A DNA stretch of 45,157 bases from Akkermansiaceae bacterium (GCA_028822695.1 JAPKDA010000008.1:1-45157); one strand, 5' to 3'; shown: positions 8,343-16,645, counted from the stretch's first letter. Program-made: numbers and translations. The notes: generated by a model from the letters alone, not told the origin.

Positions 8343-9506
8343 GTGAGTGAGATCAGAAAGCGGAAGGTGGTGATTCTCGGATCGACGGGATCGATCGGGA
8401 CGAGTGCATTGAAAGTGGCGCGGCAGATGCCGGAGCGGATGGAAGTGGTGGGATTGGCGGCGGGGACGCGGGTGGAGGAGTTGGCGGCACAGGCAAAGGA
8501 GTTCGGGGTGAAAAACGTGAGTATTGCGGACGAGGGGAAGCGGGAGGAATTACGCGGATTGGTGGGGAGCGGGACGACGGTGTATGCGGGGACGGAGGGA
8601 TTGATTGATTTGGCGGTGTTGGAGGAAGCGGATGTGGTGTTGGTGTCGATCGTGGGGACGGATGGATTGGCTCCGGCGCTGGCGGCGATTCGGGCAGGGA
8701 AAGACCTGGCGGTGGCGAGCAAGGAGATCTTGGTGATGGCGGGGGAGATCGTGATTCGGGCAGCGCGGGAGGCCGGCGTGGCGGTGTTGCCGGTGGACAG
8801 TGAGCACAACGCGATTTTTCAATGTTTGGAGGGGAATGGGGGATCGGGGGAGAACGTGCGGCGTTTAATTTTGACGGCGTCGGGTGGGCCGTTCCGGACT
8901 TGGGAGGAGGAGAAGTTGTCCTCGGTGACCGTGGAGCAGGCTTTGGCGCATCCGACTTGGAAGATGGGACCGAAGATCTCGATTGATTCGGCGACCTTGT
9001 TCAACAAGGGGCTGGAGATGATTGAGGCACGGTGGTTGTTCGATGTGGAGATGGGGCGGGTGGATGTGATCGTGCATCCGCAGAGCATCGTGCACTCGAT
9101 GGTGGAGTTTGTAGATGGCAGTGTGTTGGCGCAGTTGAGCACGACGGACATGTGTTTTCCGATTCAGTATGCGGTGACCTGGCCGGAGCGGGTGCAGGGG
9201 GATTTACCGCCGTTGAATTTTGCGGAGTTGGGGCGCTTGGATTTTGAGGAACCGCGGACGGAGGTTTTTGCGGCCTTGGGTTTGGCTCGCGAGGCGGGGG
9301 AGCGGTGTGGCACCTTGCCGGCGGTGCTGAATGCGGCGAACGAGGTGGCGGTGGAAGCGTTTTTGGGTGGGCGGATTCCGTTTTTGCGGATTCCGGATCT
9401 GGTGGGCGAGGTGATGGGGGGGCATCAGGTGGTGGATTCTCCGTCGTTGGAGGACCTGTTGGCGGCAGATGCTGAGGCGAGGCGGGTGGCGGGGGAGAAG
9501 ATTTGA
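8343..9506 (+). CDS. dxr: 1-deoxy-D-xylulose 5-phosphate reductoisomerase
   Basis: Second enzyme of the MEP isoprenoid pathway; converts DXP to MEP using NADPH. The sequence contains the nucleotide-binding GSTGSIG, the metal and substrate site VDSEHNAIFQ, the mobile loop region ASGGPFRTWE, GPKISIDSATLFNKGLEMIEA split across binding positions, and NAANEVAVEAF near the C-terminus. Its length of 387 residues is normal. The start is GTG 8343, 7 bp downstream of cdsA and presumably translationally coupled, because no Shine-Dalgarno sequence is seen. The site-2 protease gene rseP that often follows dxr is absent; an ABC exporter is next. Confidence 0.95.
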   Translation: MSEIRKRKVVILGSTGSIGTSALKVARQMPERMEVVGLAAGTRVEELAAQAKEFGVKNVSIADEGKREELRGLVGSGTTVYAGTEGLIDLAVLEEADVVLVSIVGTDGLAPALAAIRAGKDLAVASKEILVMAGEIVIRAAREAGVAVLPVDSEHNAIFQCLEGNGGSGENVRRLILTASGGPFRTWEEEKLSSVTVEQALAHPTWKMGPKISIDSATLFNKGLEMIEARWLFDVEMGRVDVIVHPQSIVHSMVEFVDGSVLAQLSTTDMCFPIQYAVTWPERVQGDLPPLNFAELGRLDFEEPRTEVFAALGLAREAGERCGTLPAVLNAANEVAVEAFLGGRIPFLRIPDLVGEVMGGHQVVDSPSLEDLLAADAEARRVAGEKI

Positions 9507-9740
9507 GGGTTTGGCGGGATGCGGGGAGATTTTGACCGCTGATTTCTCTGATTAAGGATTGGGGGTGGGAGGTGAATTGTTGGTGCCGGGGCTGGGGCGA
9601 TGGATTGAGGTGATTTGGGTGGACGCTGATTCTGGGAATCAGTGGTTTAGGAATAGGCGGGTCTCTGGGAGGGGTGGAACTTGGCTCTGATGTGGAGAGT
9701 TGTGCATTGACTGCTCGGGGGCTCTGCGCTCCCATCGCGC
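9507..9740. repeat. Intergenic repeat region (CGCTGATTTC-type repeat and hairpin)
   Basis: 9535-9554 is a copy of a short interspersed repeat (ACCGCTGATTTCTCTGATTA) that recurs at 20891 and 21696. A perfect 7-bp hairpin, CTGATTC-TGG-GAATCAG, lies at 9626-9642 without a T-tract. No gene is seen in this spacer; it must hold the promoter of the ABC exporter gene, which I could not place. Confidence 0.5.
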
Positions 9741-11531
9741 ATGGGCCGACGGGATGGAGAAAAGACGGAAGAGAAAGGCGCGGGGAAGCGCGTTTCGGCG
9801 ATGGCTCTCTATGGCTATCTGGATCGCTACCGGGGGGTGTTCCTGCCGTCGTTGGTGGCGCTCTTTGTGACGGCGGCGCTGTCGCTGGCGTTTCCGTATT
9901 ATCTGAGCAGTCTGATTGGGTCTCCGTCGGAGGCATTCCGGAGCGGGGAAGTGGATGTGGAGGCGGTGAGTGCGAAGATCAACACGACGGTGTTGACCTT
10001 GATCGGGATTCTTGGGCTGCAGGCCTTCATCTCCTATTGGCGGGTGCGGGGGTTCATCAAGGCGGGGGAGAGTGCGCTGAATGACATTCGGCGTGATGTG
10101 TTTTCGAAGTTGCTGCGGTTGCGGGTGGAGTTTTTCCAGAGTCACCGGGCGGGTGAGCTCAGTGGGCGTGTTGCGGCGGATCTGGGCGTGTTGCGGGAGA
10201 CTTTGTTGACGACTGTGCCGCAGTTGGTGAGGCAGACGGTGATCCTGGTGGGTGGCCTGGTGTTCATCTTCATCTTTTCGTGGAAGCTGTCGTTGTTCAT
10301 GTTGGCGATGATTCCGGTGGTAGTGTTGGCGGTGGCGATCTTTGGAAGGAAGGTGCGGGGTTATTCGACGGCGGCGCAGGACAGCATGGCAGAGAGCACG
10401 GTGGTGGTGGAGGAGAGTGTCTCGGGGATTGCGGAGGTGAAGGCCTACAGCAATGAGGAGTTTGAGGAGGCGCGGTATGGCAAGTCGTTGTCGGACTATT
10501 TGGGAGTGGTGCAGAAGGGGGCACGGGTGCGGGCGGGGTTTCTGGCGTTCATCATTTTTGTGTTGTTTGGCACAATTGCAGTGGTGGCTTGGTTTGGAGC
10601 GGGGATGTTGGCGAACGAGGAGATTGGGACCCGCGAGTTCACGGGGTTTATTTTGTTCAGTGTTTTTGTGGGTGCGTCGTTGGGATCATTTCCGGAGATC
10701 ATCAGCCAGGTGCAGAAGGCGAATGGAGCGACAGAGCGGTTGCGGGAGATTTTGGGGGAGGAGCCGGAGAAGGAATCTGGTGATGCGACGGACTCCCTGA
10801 GTGGGGCGGTGGTGGCGAGGGACTTGAAATTTTCCTATCCGAGCCGGAAGGATGTGGCGGTGTTGGACGGGGTGTCGTTCGAGGCGAAGGCAGGGGATCG
10901 GATCGCGTTTGTGGGGCCGAGTGGGGGAGGTAAGTCGACCTTGTTTTCGTTGTTGCTTGGGTTTTACGAAGCGGATGGTGGGGAGTTGTTGCTCGACGGG
11001 CGGTCCGTGGAGGAGTTGTCGCTGGGAACCCGGCGGGGAGCGATGGCGTTGGTTCCGCAGGATGTATTGCTGTTTGGCGGGAGTATTCTGGAGAACATTT
11101 CCTACGGACGACCCTCAGCGAGTGAGGAAGAAGTGCGGGAGGCGGCGCAGAAGGCGCATGCGCATGAGTTCATCGAGGGATTTCCGGAGGGCTATGCGAC
11201 CTTGGTGGGGCCACGTGGGGTGAAGTTGAGTGGCGGACAGCGGCAGCGGATCGCGATTGCCCGGGCGATTTTGGCGGACCCGAAGATTTTGTTGTTGGAT
11301 GAGGCGACGAGTGCCTTGGATTCGGAGAGTGAGCGGTTGGTGCAGGAAGCGCTGGAGGAGTTGATGAAGGGGCGGACGAGTTTGATCATCGCGCACCGAT
11401 TGGGGACAGTGAAGAATGCGGACCGGATTTACGTGCTCCAGGGTGGCAAGATCGTGGAGAACGGGCGACACGATGAGTTGATCGCGGCAGGGGGGACGTA
11501 TCGGGTATTGGCGGAGACGCAGTTGTTGTAG
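9741..11531 (+). CDS. ABC transporter, MsbA/BmrA-like permease-ATPase fusion
   Basis: Half-size exporter with an N-terminal six-helix transmembrane domain (residues about 30-310) and a C-terminal ATPase. Walker A is GPSGGGKST, the ABC signature is LSGGQRQR, Walker B is ILLLDEATSALD, and the switch His is in IIAHR. The intracellular loop contains FQSHRAGELSGRVAADLG, characteristic of lipid A/multidrug type exporters (MsbA, BmrA). It works as a homodimer in the cytoplasmic membrane. Substrate is not readable; an envelope lipid or drug is likely from the family. The first ATG (9741) is used; ATG 9801 (MALYGYLDRYRG) is an alternative that would drop a charged, non-conserved leader. Confidence 0.92.
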   Translation: MGRRDGEKTEEKGAGKRVSAMALYGYLDRYRGVFLPSLVALFVTAALSLAFPYYLSSLIGSPSEAFRSGEVDVEAVSAKINTTVLTLIGILGLQAFISYWRVRGFIKAGESALNDIRRDVFSKLLRLRVEFFQSHRAGELSGRVAADLGVLRETLLTTVPQLVRQTVILVGGLVFIFIFSWKLSLFMLAMIPVVVLAVAIFGRKVRGYSTAAQDSMAESTVVVEESVSGIAEVKAYSNEEFEEARYGKSLSDYLGVVQKGARVRAGFLAFIIFVLFGTIAVVAWFGAGMLANEEIGTREFTGFILFSVFVGASLGSFPEIISQVQKANGATERLREILGEEPEKESGDATDSLSGAVVARDLKFSYPSRKDVAVLDGVSFEAKAGDRIAFVGPSGGGKSTLFSLLLGFYEADGGELLLDGRSVEELSLGTRRGAMALVPQDVLLFGGSILENISYGRPSASEEEVREAAQKAHAHEFIEGFPEGYATLVGPRGVKLSGGQRQRIAIARAILADPKILLLDEATSALDSESERLVQEALEELMKGRTSLIIAHRLGTVKNADRIYVLQGGKIVENGRHDELIAAGGTYRVLAETQLL

Positions 11532-11674
11532 TGGGGAAGGGGCGGAAGTCGGAGAGGACGGTTGAACAAGGGGTGGCGATTTAGAGTGAAGCGGGGGAGG
11601 CGGGAGCGGAGGGAGAGGAGGGAGGACATGATGACGAAGGCGAGGGCCCATTCTTCGGTTTCGCCGATGCCGAT

Positions 11675-11953
11675 GTGGTGGTGGACACAATGATGCGGAT
11701 TGATTTTCCGGAGAAATTGGCGGCAGGAGGGACGACGGATTTGCAGATCGCGTGGGAGTTCAACATCGTGAATGCGGTGGAGATGTGGGCGCGAGGTGGC
11801 TATGAGTATTTTGAGGAGGATGAGGGCTTCCTGTACACTGTGGAGCAATGGTATCCGCGGATGGCGGCGTTCACGGATGTGGATCGCTCGAACAACCACT
11901 GGGCGGGGCACGCGATGAAGAAGAGGTTTCAGTTGAAGGAGGAGGAGAAGTAG
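11675..11953 (+). pseudogene. M1-family metallopeptidase fossil with an internal deletion
   Basis: A 92-codon open frame starting GTG 11675 resembles two separated parts of M1-type aminopeptidases. Residues 1-67 (LQIAWEFNI, RGGYEYFEEDEG, YTVEQWYPRMAAFTD) look like the N-terminal domain, where GRGGYE and QWYPRM are conserved. The end, DVDRSNNHWAGHAMKKRFQL, looks like the extreme C-terminus of the same family, where DxDxSNN is common. The HEXXH zinc site and everything between are missing. A large in-frame deletion, perhaps between short repeats around TDV, would explain this. The 11532-11674 stretch holds no readable N-terminal portion. Identification is from memory of the family. Confidence 0.55.
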
Positions 11954-12016
11954 TCAGAGGGGTGAAAGAAGCCTGGGTGGTGGGACGTAGGTATCGTTCC
12001 TGAACAGGAATTTGTC

Positions 12017-12706
12017 ATGATGAAGAAATCGATTGCCGCCCTTGTGATGTTATTAGCCGTGAATTTGGTGAGTGGAGCTGAAGAACTCAATACGCTCTCT
12101 GAGAAGGAGAAGGCTGATGGGTGGGAGTTGTTGTTTGATGGGAAGAGCACGAAGGGGTGGATGAGTTGGAAGACCAAGAAGCGGTTGAAGGCTGGGGCGT
12201 GGGCGGTGGAGGATGGCGTTTTGGTGAAGGGCAAAGGGGGCGGGGATATCTACACGAAGAAGGCCTATGAGAATTTCGAGATGAGCCTCGAGTGGAAGAC
12301 GGAGGGGAATAGCGGGATTTTGATCCGGGTGAATCCGGAAGTGAAGGGGCCGATTTACAAAGTGGCACCGGAGATGCAGATCGAGCGGAGCAAGGGGAAG
12401 AAGAGCACGGATGCGGGTGGGCTCTACGCGCTTTATGAGATCGACTGCGAGGGGGAGAAGAAGATCGATCCGGAGGGGTGGAACTCAGTGAAGATCCGAC
12501 TCGTCGAGGGGAAGGGGACGCATTGGTTCAACGGGGTGAAGGTTGCGGAGTATGAGATCGGGAGTGAGGATTGGAATGCGCGGATGGCGAAGAGCAAGTT
12601 CAAGGATTGGAAGGGATTTGCGGAGACGAAGAATGGACACATCGGGCTGCAGGAGCACGGGGCGAAGGTGTCGTTCCGGAATGTGAAGATTCGGGTGGTG
12701 AAGTAG
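12017..12706 (+). CDS. DUF1080 / 3-keto-disaccharide hydrolase domain protein
   Basis: Exported protein of 229 residues with a signal peptide (KKSIAALVMLLAVNLVSGAEE). The DUF1080 concanavalin-like fold is indicated by GWELLFDGKSTKGWMSWK at the start, WAVEDGVLVKGKGGGDIYT, FEMSLEWKTEGNSGILIRVN, and GHIGLQEHGAKVSFRNVKIR at the end. Members of this domain are greatly expanded in Verrucomicrobia and Planctomycetes; some hydrolyse 3-keto-glycosides. A second member lies at 30336-31031. The start is ATG 12017 or 12020. A short inverted repeat (TTCCT 11997-12001, AGGAA 12006-12010) places the likely ribosome-binding AGGA in a stem. Confidence 0.9.
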   Translation: MMKKSIAALVMLLAVNLVSGAEELNTLSEKEKADGWELLFDGKSTKGWMSWKTKKRLKAGAWAVEDGVLVKGKGGGDIYTKKAYENFEMSLEWKTEGNSGILIRVNPEVKGPIYKVAPEMQIERSKGKKSTDAGGLYALYEIDCEGEKKIDPEGWNSVKIRLVEGKGTHWFNGVKVAEYEIGSEDWNARMAKSKFKDWKGFAETKNGHIGLQEHGAKVSFRNVKIRVVK

Positions 12707-12914
12707 GGGCGCTTCGCGCCCCTCATTGGTCATTGGGTGCTGGGGCGGACTGATCCGCCTGAGGCGGACCGCGGTCCCCGGGGGAGGCATCGGCTCAGCA
12801 CACGAGGTGTGCTGGCTACATTGGGCCGGTTCGGGGTTGCTAATAGGGATATGACAGCCTAGGGCCGCAGGGTTGCCGGGTCGGGAAGATGCTGATTTGG
12901 CGCACTATGACGCC
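12707..12914. repeat. Intergenic palindromes between the DUF1080 and SulP genes
   Basis: Two perfect hairpins: TCCGCC-TGA-GGCGGA at 12754-12768 and CAGCACAC-GAG-GTGTGCTG at 12796-12814. Neither is followed by a T-tract on either strand, so they look like REP-type interspersed elements more than terminators. The second, with its flanking GGCTCAGC and GGCTACATTGG, matches a repeat type I recall from verrucomicrobial intergenic DNA. Confidence 0.5.
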
Positions 12915-14660
12915 ATGTTTCAGTTGATCTATCGTAAGTACGGGCAGGGAATTCGTTGGAAGGATGACCTGCTCTCGGGGTTGACGGTTTCCTTGGCTTT
13001 AGTGCCAGAGGCGGTGGCTTTTGCGTTTGTGGCGGGAGTGGATCCGCTGGTGGGATTGTATGCGGCGTTCATCGTGGGAGTGATCACCGCAGCGTTTGGT
13101 GGTCGTCCGGGAATGATCTCCGGAGCGACGGGTGCGATGGCGGTGGCGATGACCGCGGTGGTGGTGATGTATGGCTTGGAGTATCTTCTCGCGGCCGTGG
13201 TCCTGGCGGGTGTGATTCAGATTGCCACGGGCTTGTTGAAGCTCGGGCGCTTCATTCGGATTTTACCGCATCCGGTGATGTTGGGATTTGTGAACGGCTT
13301 GGCGATTGTGATTGGCCTGGCTCAGTTTGGTCAGTTCAAGACGGGCCACGCGGTCGAGTTTGCCGAGCCGAGTGGGCACGATGCCGGCGGTTTTCGCGTA
13401 GTGGGTGACTGGTTGGATTTTGCGTCCTCCGAGTTGTGGATCATTGTGGGATTGATCGTGGCGACGATGGCGATCATCCAGTGGTTGCCCAAGTTGACGC
13501 GGGCTGTGCCAGCGCCCTTGGTGGCGATTGTTCTGGGGACCGTGGCGGTTGCCTTTGTTCCGAATTTCACGACGGTCACGGTGGGCGAGGTTTTGGATAC
13601 GCAGCGTTTGTTGCAGGCCGAGACGGAGTTGAAAACGAAGCGCTTTGCGGAAGAGGAACCGAATTTGTTGGTGAAGGATGTTCGGGCGAAGGGTGAAGAG
13701 CTGGCTGCGCTGAAACTCACGAAAGCGGAGATGGAGACGGAGTTGGGCCGTGATATCAAAGAAGGACTCAAGGCCGGCCTGCCGACGCTCCACATTCCGC
13801 AGATCAATTGGAAGGATTCCGCGGCTTTGAAGGCGATTCTCTTCTTGGCGGTGACCTTGGCGAGTATCGGTCTGATTGAGTCACTGATGACGCTTTCCTT
13901 GATTGATGAGCTCACTGAAACCCGGGGTTCCAGTGATCGAGAGTGTATGGGGCAGGGGGCTGCCAACGTGGTGACCGGATTCTTTGGTGGAATGGGGGGC
14001 TGTGCGATGATTGGTCAGAGTATGATCAACATCAACTCGGGTGGCCGGGGCAGGCTCTCGGGGATTTCGGCGGCGCTGTTTCTGCTGGGCTTCATTTTGT
14101 TTACGCCGGGGTTGATTGAGATGATTCCGATCGCCTCCTTGGTGGGCGTGATGTTCATGGTGGTGATTGCGACCTTCGAGTGGTCGAGTCTGCGCCTGAT
14201 CGGGAAGGTGCCGGCAGCGGACATCATTGTGATTGTTTTGGTGAGTGGAGTGACCGTGTTCATGCACAACCTGGCGCTCGGCGTGGGTGTGGGGATTGCG
14301 GCATCGGCTTTGGTCTATGCCTGGGAGCATGCCAAGGAGCTGAAGTTACATTTGCGGAAGTCGACGGACACGAAGCGGACTTATGAGATCGATGGGCCGT
14401 TGTTCTTCGGATCGATCCAGGAGTTCAAGGAGCTCTTCAATCCGGCGGAGGATCCGGATGACGTATATCTGTCCTTCGCGAACACGAAGGTTTGTGATCA
14501 CTCCGCGATTGAGGCGATTCACTCGATGAGTGTGAAGTATCGCGCTCTTGGCAAGCGGTTACACCTTCACGATCTTGCGCCGGACTGCAGTAAGTTGCTG
14601 GAGAAGGCGGGGGATTTGGTGGAAGGGCAGTATTACGGGAAGGTGAGCGGGGGGCATTAG
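12915..14660 (+). CDS. SulP family anion transporter with STAS domain
   Basis: Inner-membrane transporter of the SulP/SLC26 family (sulfate, bicarbonate or another anion). The family start is clear: DDLLSGLTVSLALVPEAVAFAFVAGVDPLVGLYAA, with GATGAMA and LGFVNGLAI in later helices. The C-terminal STAS domain begins near TYEIDGPLFFGS and contains CDHSAIEAIHSM. Between TVTVGEV and GLPTLHIP, where most homologues have a short loop, there is a charged, probably helical insert of about 60 residues (DNA about 13593-13772). ATG 12915 gives MFQLIYRKYG; a TTG at 12873 is less likely. Substrate cannot be assigned; a carbonic anhydrase neighbour, which would suggest bicarbonate, is absent. Confidence 0.9.
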   Translation: MFQLIYRKYGQGIRWKDDLLSGLTVSLALVPEAVAFAFVAGVDPLVGLYAAFIVGVITAAFGGRPGMISGATGAMAVAMTAVVVMYGLEYLLAAVVLAGVIQIATGLLKLGRFIRILPHPVMLGFVNGLAIVIGLAQFGQFKTGHAVEFAEPSGHDAGGFRVVGDWLDFASSELWIIVGLIVATMAIIQWLPKLTRAVPAPLVAIVLGTVAVAFVPNFTTVTVGEVLDTQRLLQAETELKTKRFAEEEPNLLVKDVRAKGEELAALKLTKAEMETELGRDIKEGLKAGLPTLHIPQINWKDSAALKAILFLAVTLASIGLIESLMTLSLIDELTETRGSSDRECMGQGAANVVTGFFGGMGGCAMIGQSMININSGGRGRLSGISAALFLLGFILFTPGLIEMIPIASLVGVMFMVVIATFEWSSLRLIGKVPAADIIVIVLVSGVTVFMHNLALGVGVGIAASALVYAWEHAKELKLHLRKSTDTKRTYEIDGPLFFGSIQEFKELFNPAEDPDDVYLSFANTKVCDHSAIEAIHSMSVKYRALGKRLHLHDLAPDCSKLLEKAGDLVEGQYYGKVSGGH

Positions 14661-14924
14661 AGGAGGGGGCGGAGGGATCAGTTGTCAGGGAGAGAGGGCA
14701 CGGAGCACGGAGGTTTGTGGATCGTTGGCGAAAGTCCCAAGTCGAAGGCTTGAGGTTTGAGAGAGGTGAGGCGGCGGTCGCTGCTGGGGAGAAGGGGCGC
14801 TGGGGCCGCGCGAAAGCGGTGTCGACGTTCGTTCCTCGCTCTGCCACCGCAGTCCAAAAAGGCCGGAGGGAAGGACGGCTGCGTCGGAGGGATTTGGTCG
14901 TGACCGAGACGGATCACGCCACGA
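14661..14924. repeat. Intergenic region with an interspersed 49-bp repeat (copy 1)
   Basis: 14811-14859 is a 49-bp element that recurs at 25725-25773 with 43 identical positions by hand alignment. Its ends GCGGTG and CACCGC are complementary. Upstream, 14733-14756 holds an AAGTCCCAAGTCGAAGG tract of the degenerate GTCGAAGG type. No gene is visible in this gap between two convergent genes (sulP and lysA). Confidence 0.55.
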
Positions 14925-16205
14925 CTATTTCTCGAGGGCGATGAGGTCTTCGAGGGACTGGCGGCGGCGGATGACTTTGGCTTCGGTAGCGTCGACGAGG
15001 ATCTCGGCGGGCATGGGGCGGGTGTTGTAGTTCGAGGCCATGGTGAATCCGTAGGCTCCGGCGCTCATGAGGGCGAGGAGGTCGCCGGATTGGACGTCGG
15101 CGATGTCGCGGTCCTGACAGAAGAAGTCACCGGACTCGCAGATGGGGCCGACGACGTCTGCTTTGACGAGTGGGGTGCGTTGGTCTTCGCGGATGGGGAC
15201 GATTTGGTGGTGTCCTTCGTAGAGGGCGGGGCGGATGAGGTCGTTCATTCCGGAGTCGACGACTTTGAAGGTTTTGGCGCTGCCTTTCTTTTCGTAGAGG
15301 CACTCGGTGAGCAGAACGCCGGCGTTGCCCGCGATGTAGCGGCCGGGTTCGAGGAGGATGCGGAGGCCGAGCTTCTTGAGGCGCGGGACGATTTCGGTGG
15401 CGTACTTCTCGATGGTGAGTTCGTCGTCGTTTTGCTGCGCCCACCAATCGGGGCTACCCGACTCGAGGGCGGGGTCGTAGATGATGCCGACACCGCCGCC
15501 GATGGAGAAGAACTCGATGTTGTGGGCGGCCTTGAGTTGTTGGACGAGGGGAGCGACGCGTTCGATGGCCTCGATGAAGGGGGTGATGCTGCGGAGTTGA
15601 GATCCGATGTGCATCTGGAGGCCGCGCAGATTGAGGTTGGTGAATCCGGCGGCACGGTCGTAGAGCTCGGAGACGAGTTCGAAGTCGATGCCGAACTTGT
15701 TTTCGGATTTTCCGGTGGAGATGTATTTGTGGGTCTTCGCGTCGACGTTGGGATTCACACGGACGGCGACTGGGGCGGTGAGGCCGAGGTCTTTGGCGAC
15801 CTCGTTGATCAGCTCGAGTTCGGCGATGGACTCGGCGTTGATGCAGTAGATGTCGTTTTCGAGGGCATACTTGAGTTCGTCGCGGGTTTTGCCGACGCCG
15901 GCGAAGGTGCATTGGGAGCCGCTGCCGCCGGCTTGGAGGACGCGGTAGAGCTCGCCACCGGAGACGATGTCGAAACCGCTGCCGAGTTCGTTGAGGAGGC
16001 GGAGGATGGAGAGGTTGCTGTTGGCTTTGACGGCGTAGGCGATGTGGTGGTCGAGGTCGCCGAGGGCTGCGTCGAGGCGGGTGTAGTGATCGCGGAAGGT
16101 GTGGGCCGAGTAGACGTAGAGCGGCGAGCCGTGCTCCTTGGCCAGGGTGGCGAGGTTCACGTCTTCGCAGTGAAGGGATCCGTCTTTGTAGTGGAAGGAA
16201 TGCAT
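14925..16205 (-). CDS. lysA: Diaminopimelate decarboxylase
   Basis: PLP enzyme (fold type III) that converts meso-diaminopimelate to lysine, the last step of the pathway. The PLP lysine is in AYAVKANSN (Lys60). Other motifs are GFDIVSGGELYR, the phosphate-binding GGGVGIIYDP, HIGSQL, ILLEPGRYIAGNAG with the substrate-binding Glu/Arg, and ESGDFFCQDR containing the catalytic cysteine from the partner subunit. About 426 residues is standard. ATG 16205 is preferred; in-frame codons upstream are not conserved-looking. A small unknown gene (16279-16521) lies 73 bp upstream on the same strand and probably shares its transcript. Confidence 0.95.
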   Translation of the reverse strand: MHSFHYKDGSLHCEDVNLATLAKEHGSPLYVYSAHTFRDHYTRLDAALGDLDHHIAYAVKANSNLSILRLLNELGSGFDIVSGGELYRVLQAGGSGSQCTFAGVGKTRDELKYALENDIYCINAESIAELELINEVAKDLGLTAPVAVRVNPNVDAKTHKYISTGKSENKFGIDFELVSELYDRAAGFTNLNLRGLQMHIGSQLRSITPFIEAIERVAPLVQQLKAAHNIEFFSIGGGVGIIYDPALESGSPDWWAQQNDDELTIEKYATEIVPRLKKLGLRILLEPGRYIAGNAGVLLTECLYEKKGSAKTFKVVDSGMNDLIRPALYEGHHQIVPIREDQRTPLVKADVVGPICESGDFFCQDRDIADVQSGDLLALMSAGAYGFTMASNYNTRPMPAEILVDATEAKVIRRRQSLEDLIALEK

Positions 16206-16278
16206 GAGTTGTTGGTGCTGTATGTGCGTTGCAGCAGGCGCGGTGGCAAAAGAAAAGTGTGGGAAATCCGGGCCCGGC

Positions 16279-16521
16279 CTAGTTTTCCTCGATTTTCTTT
16301 TCGGTGCGGAGGACGGTGACGGTGTAGCCCGATGCGGTGCCTTCGCGGAAGCGTTGGGTGTCGAAGTCTTCCGCATCCTCGCCGAGGCTGGGGAGTTCGC
16401 CATAGAGGTTGAGGAACAGGCAGGGCTGCTGCCACTCGCGGGGCCAGATGCCGAGGTCGTGGTCGTAGAACTTTTCCGTGATGGGGAGGTCGAGGAGGAG
16501 GCGATGTGATTTGAAGGTCAC
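16279..16521 (-). CDS. Small conserved-looking hypothetical protein upstream of lysA
   Basis: An 80-residue frame from GTG 16521, which I do not recognise. It has no signal peptide or membrane segment. Composition is that of a real soluble protein: aromatic and charged residues are well spread (EKFYDHDLGIWPREWQQP, LFLNLYGELPSLGEDAEDFD, GYTVTVLRTEKKIEEN). The strand-specific codon pattern agrees with lysA, 73 bp downstream. It may be the first gene of a two-gene unit. Upstream on the minus strand is a TTGACA hexamer (complement of 16612-16617) without a matching -10. Function unknown. Confidence 0.6.
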   Translation of the reverse strand: MTFKSHRLLLDLPITEKFYDHDLGIWPREWQQPCLFLNLYGELPSLGEDAEDFDTQRFREGTASGYTVTVLRTEKKIEEN

Positions 16522-16645
16522 GGGGAGCTGCAGCGCAGTGTTTATTGGTTATTGGTTATCAGAGGGGAGGGAGATTGCTCCGACTGTGGTCGGAAGAGTT
16601 TTTGATAGGAAGGTCGTGTTGTCAAAGCGCCCCTGCTGGATGGGG
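16522..16645. repeat. Short spacer with tandem TTATTGG units and a hairpin
   Basis: 16542-16560 reads TTATTGGTTATTGGTTATC, a tandem repeat of a 7-nt unit. A perfect hairpin, TCCGAC-TGTG-GTCGGA, lies at 16579-16594 and is followed on the + strand by AGAGTTTTT, so it could act as a weak + strand terminator, although no + strand gene ends here. Both look like interspersed intergenic elements. Confidence 0.4.

Noticed and set aside
9001-9936. Pro/Ser/Thr-rich minus-strand frame across the dxr 3' end and spacer
   Set aside because: Low-complexity shadow over dxr with no family motif.
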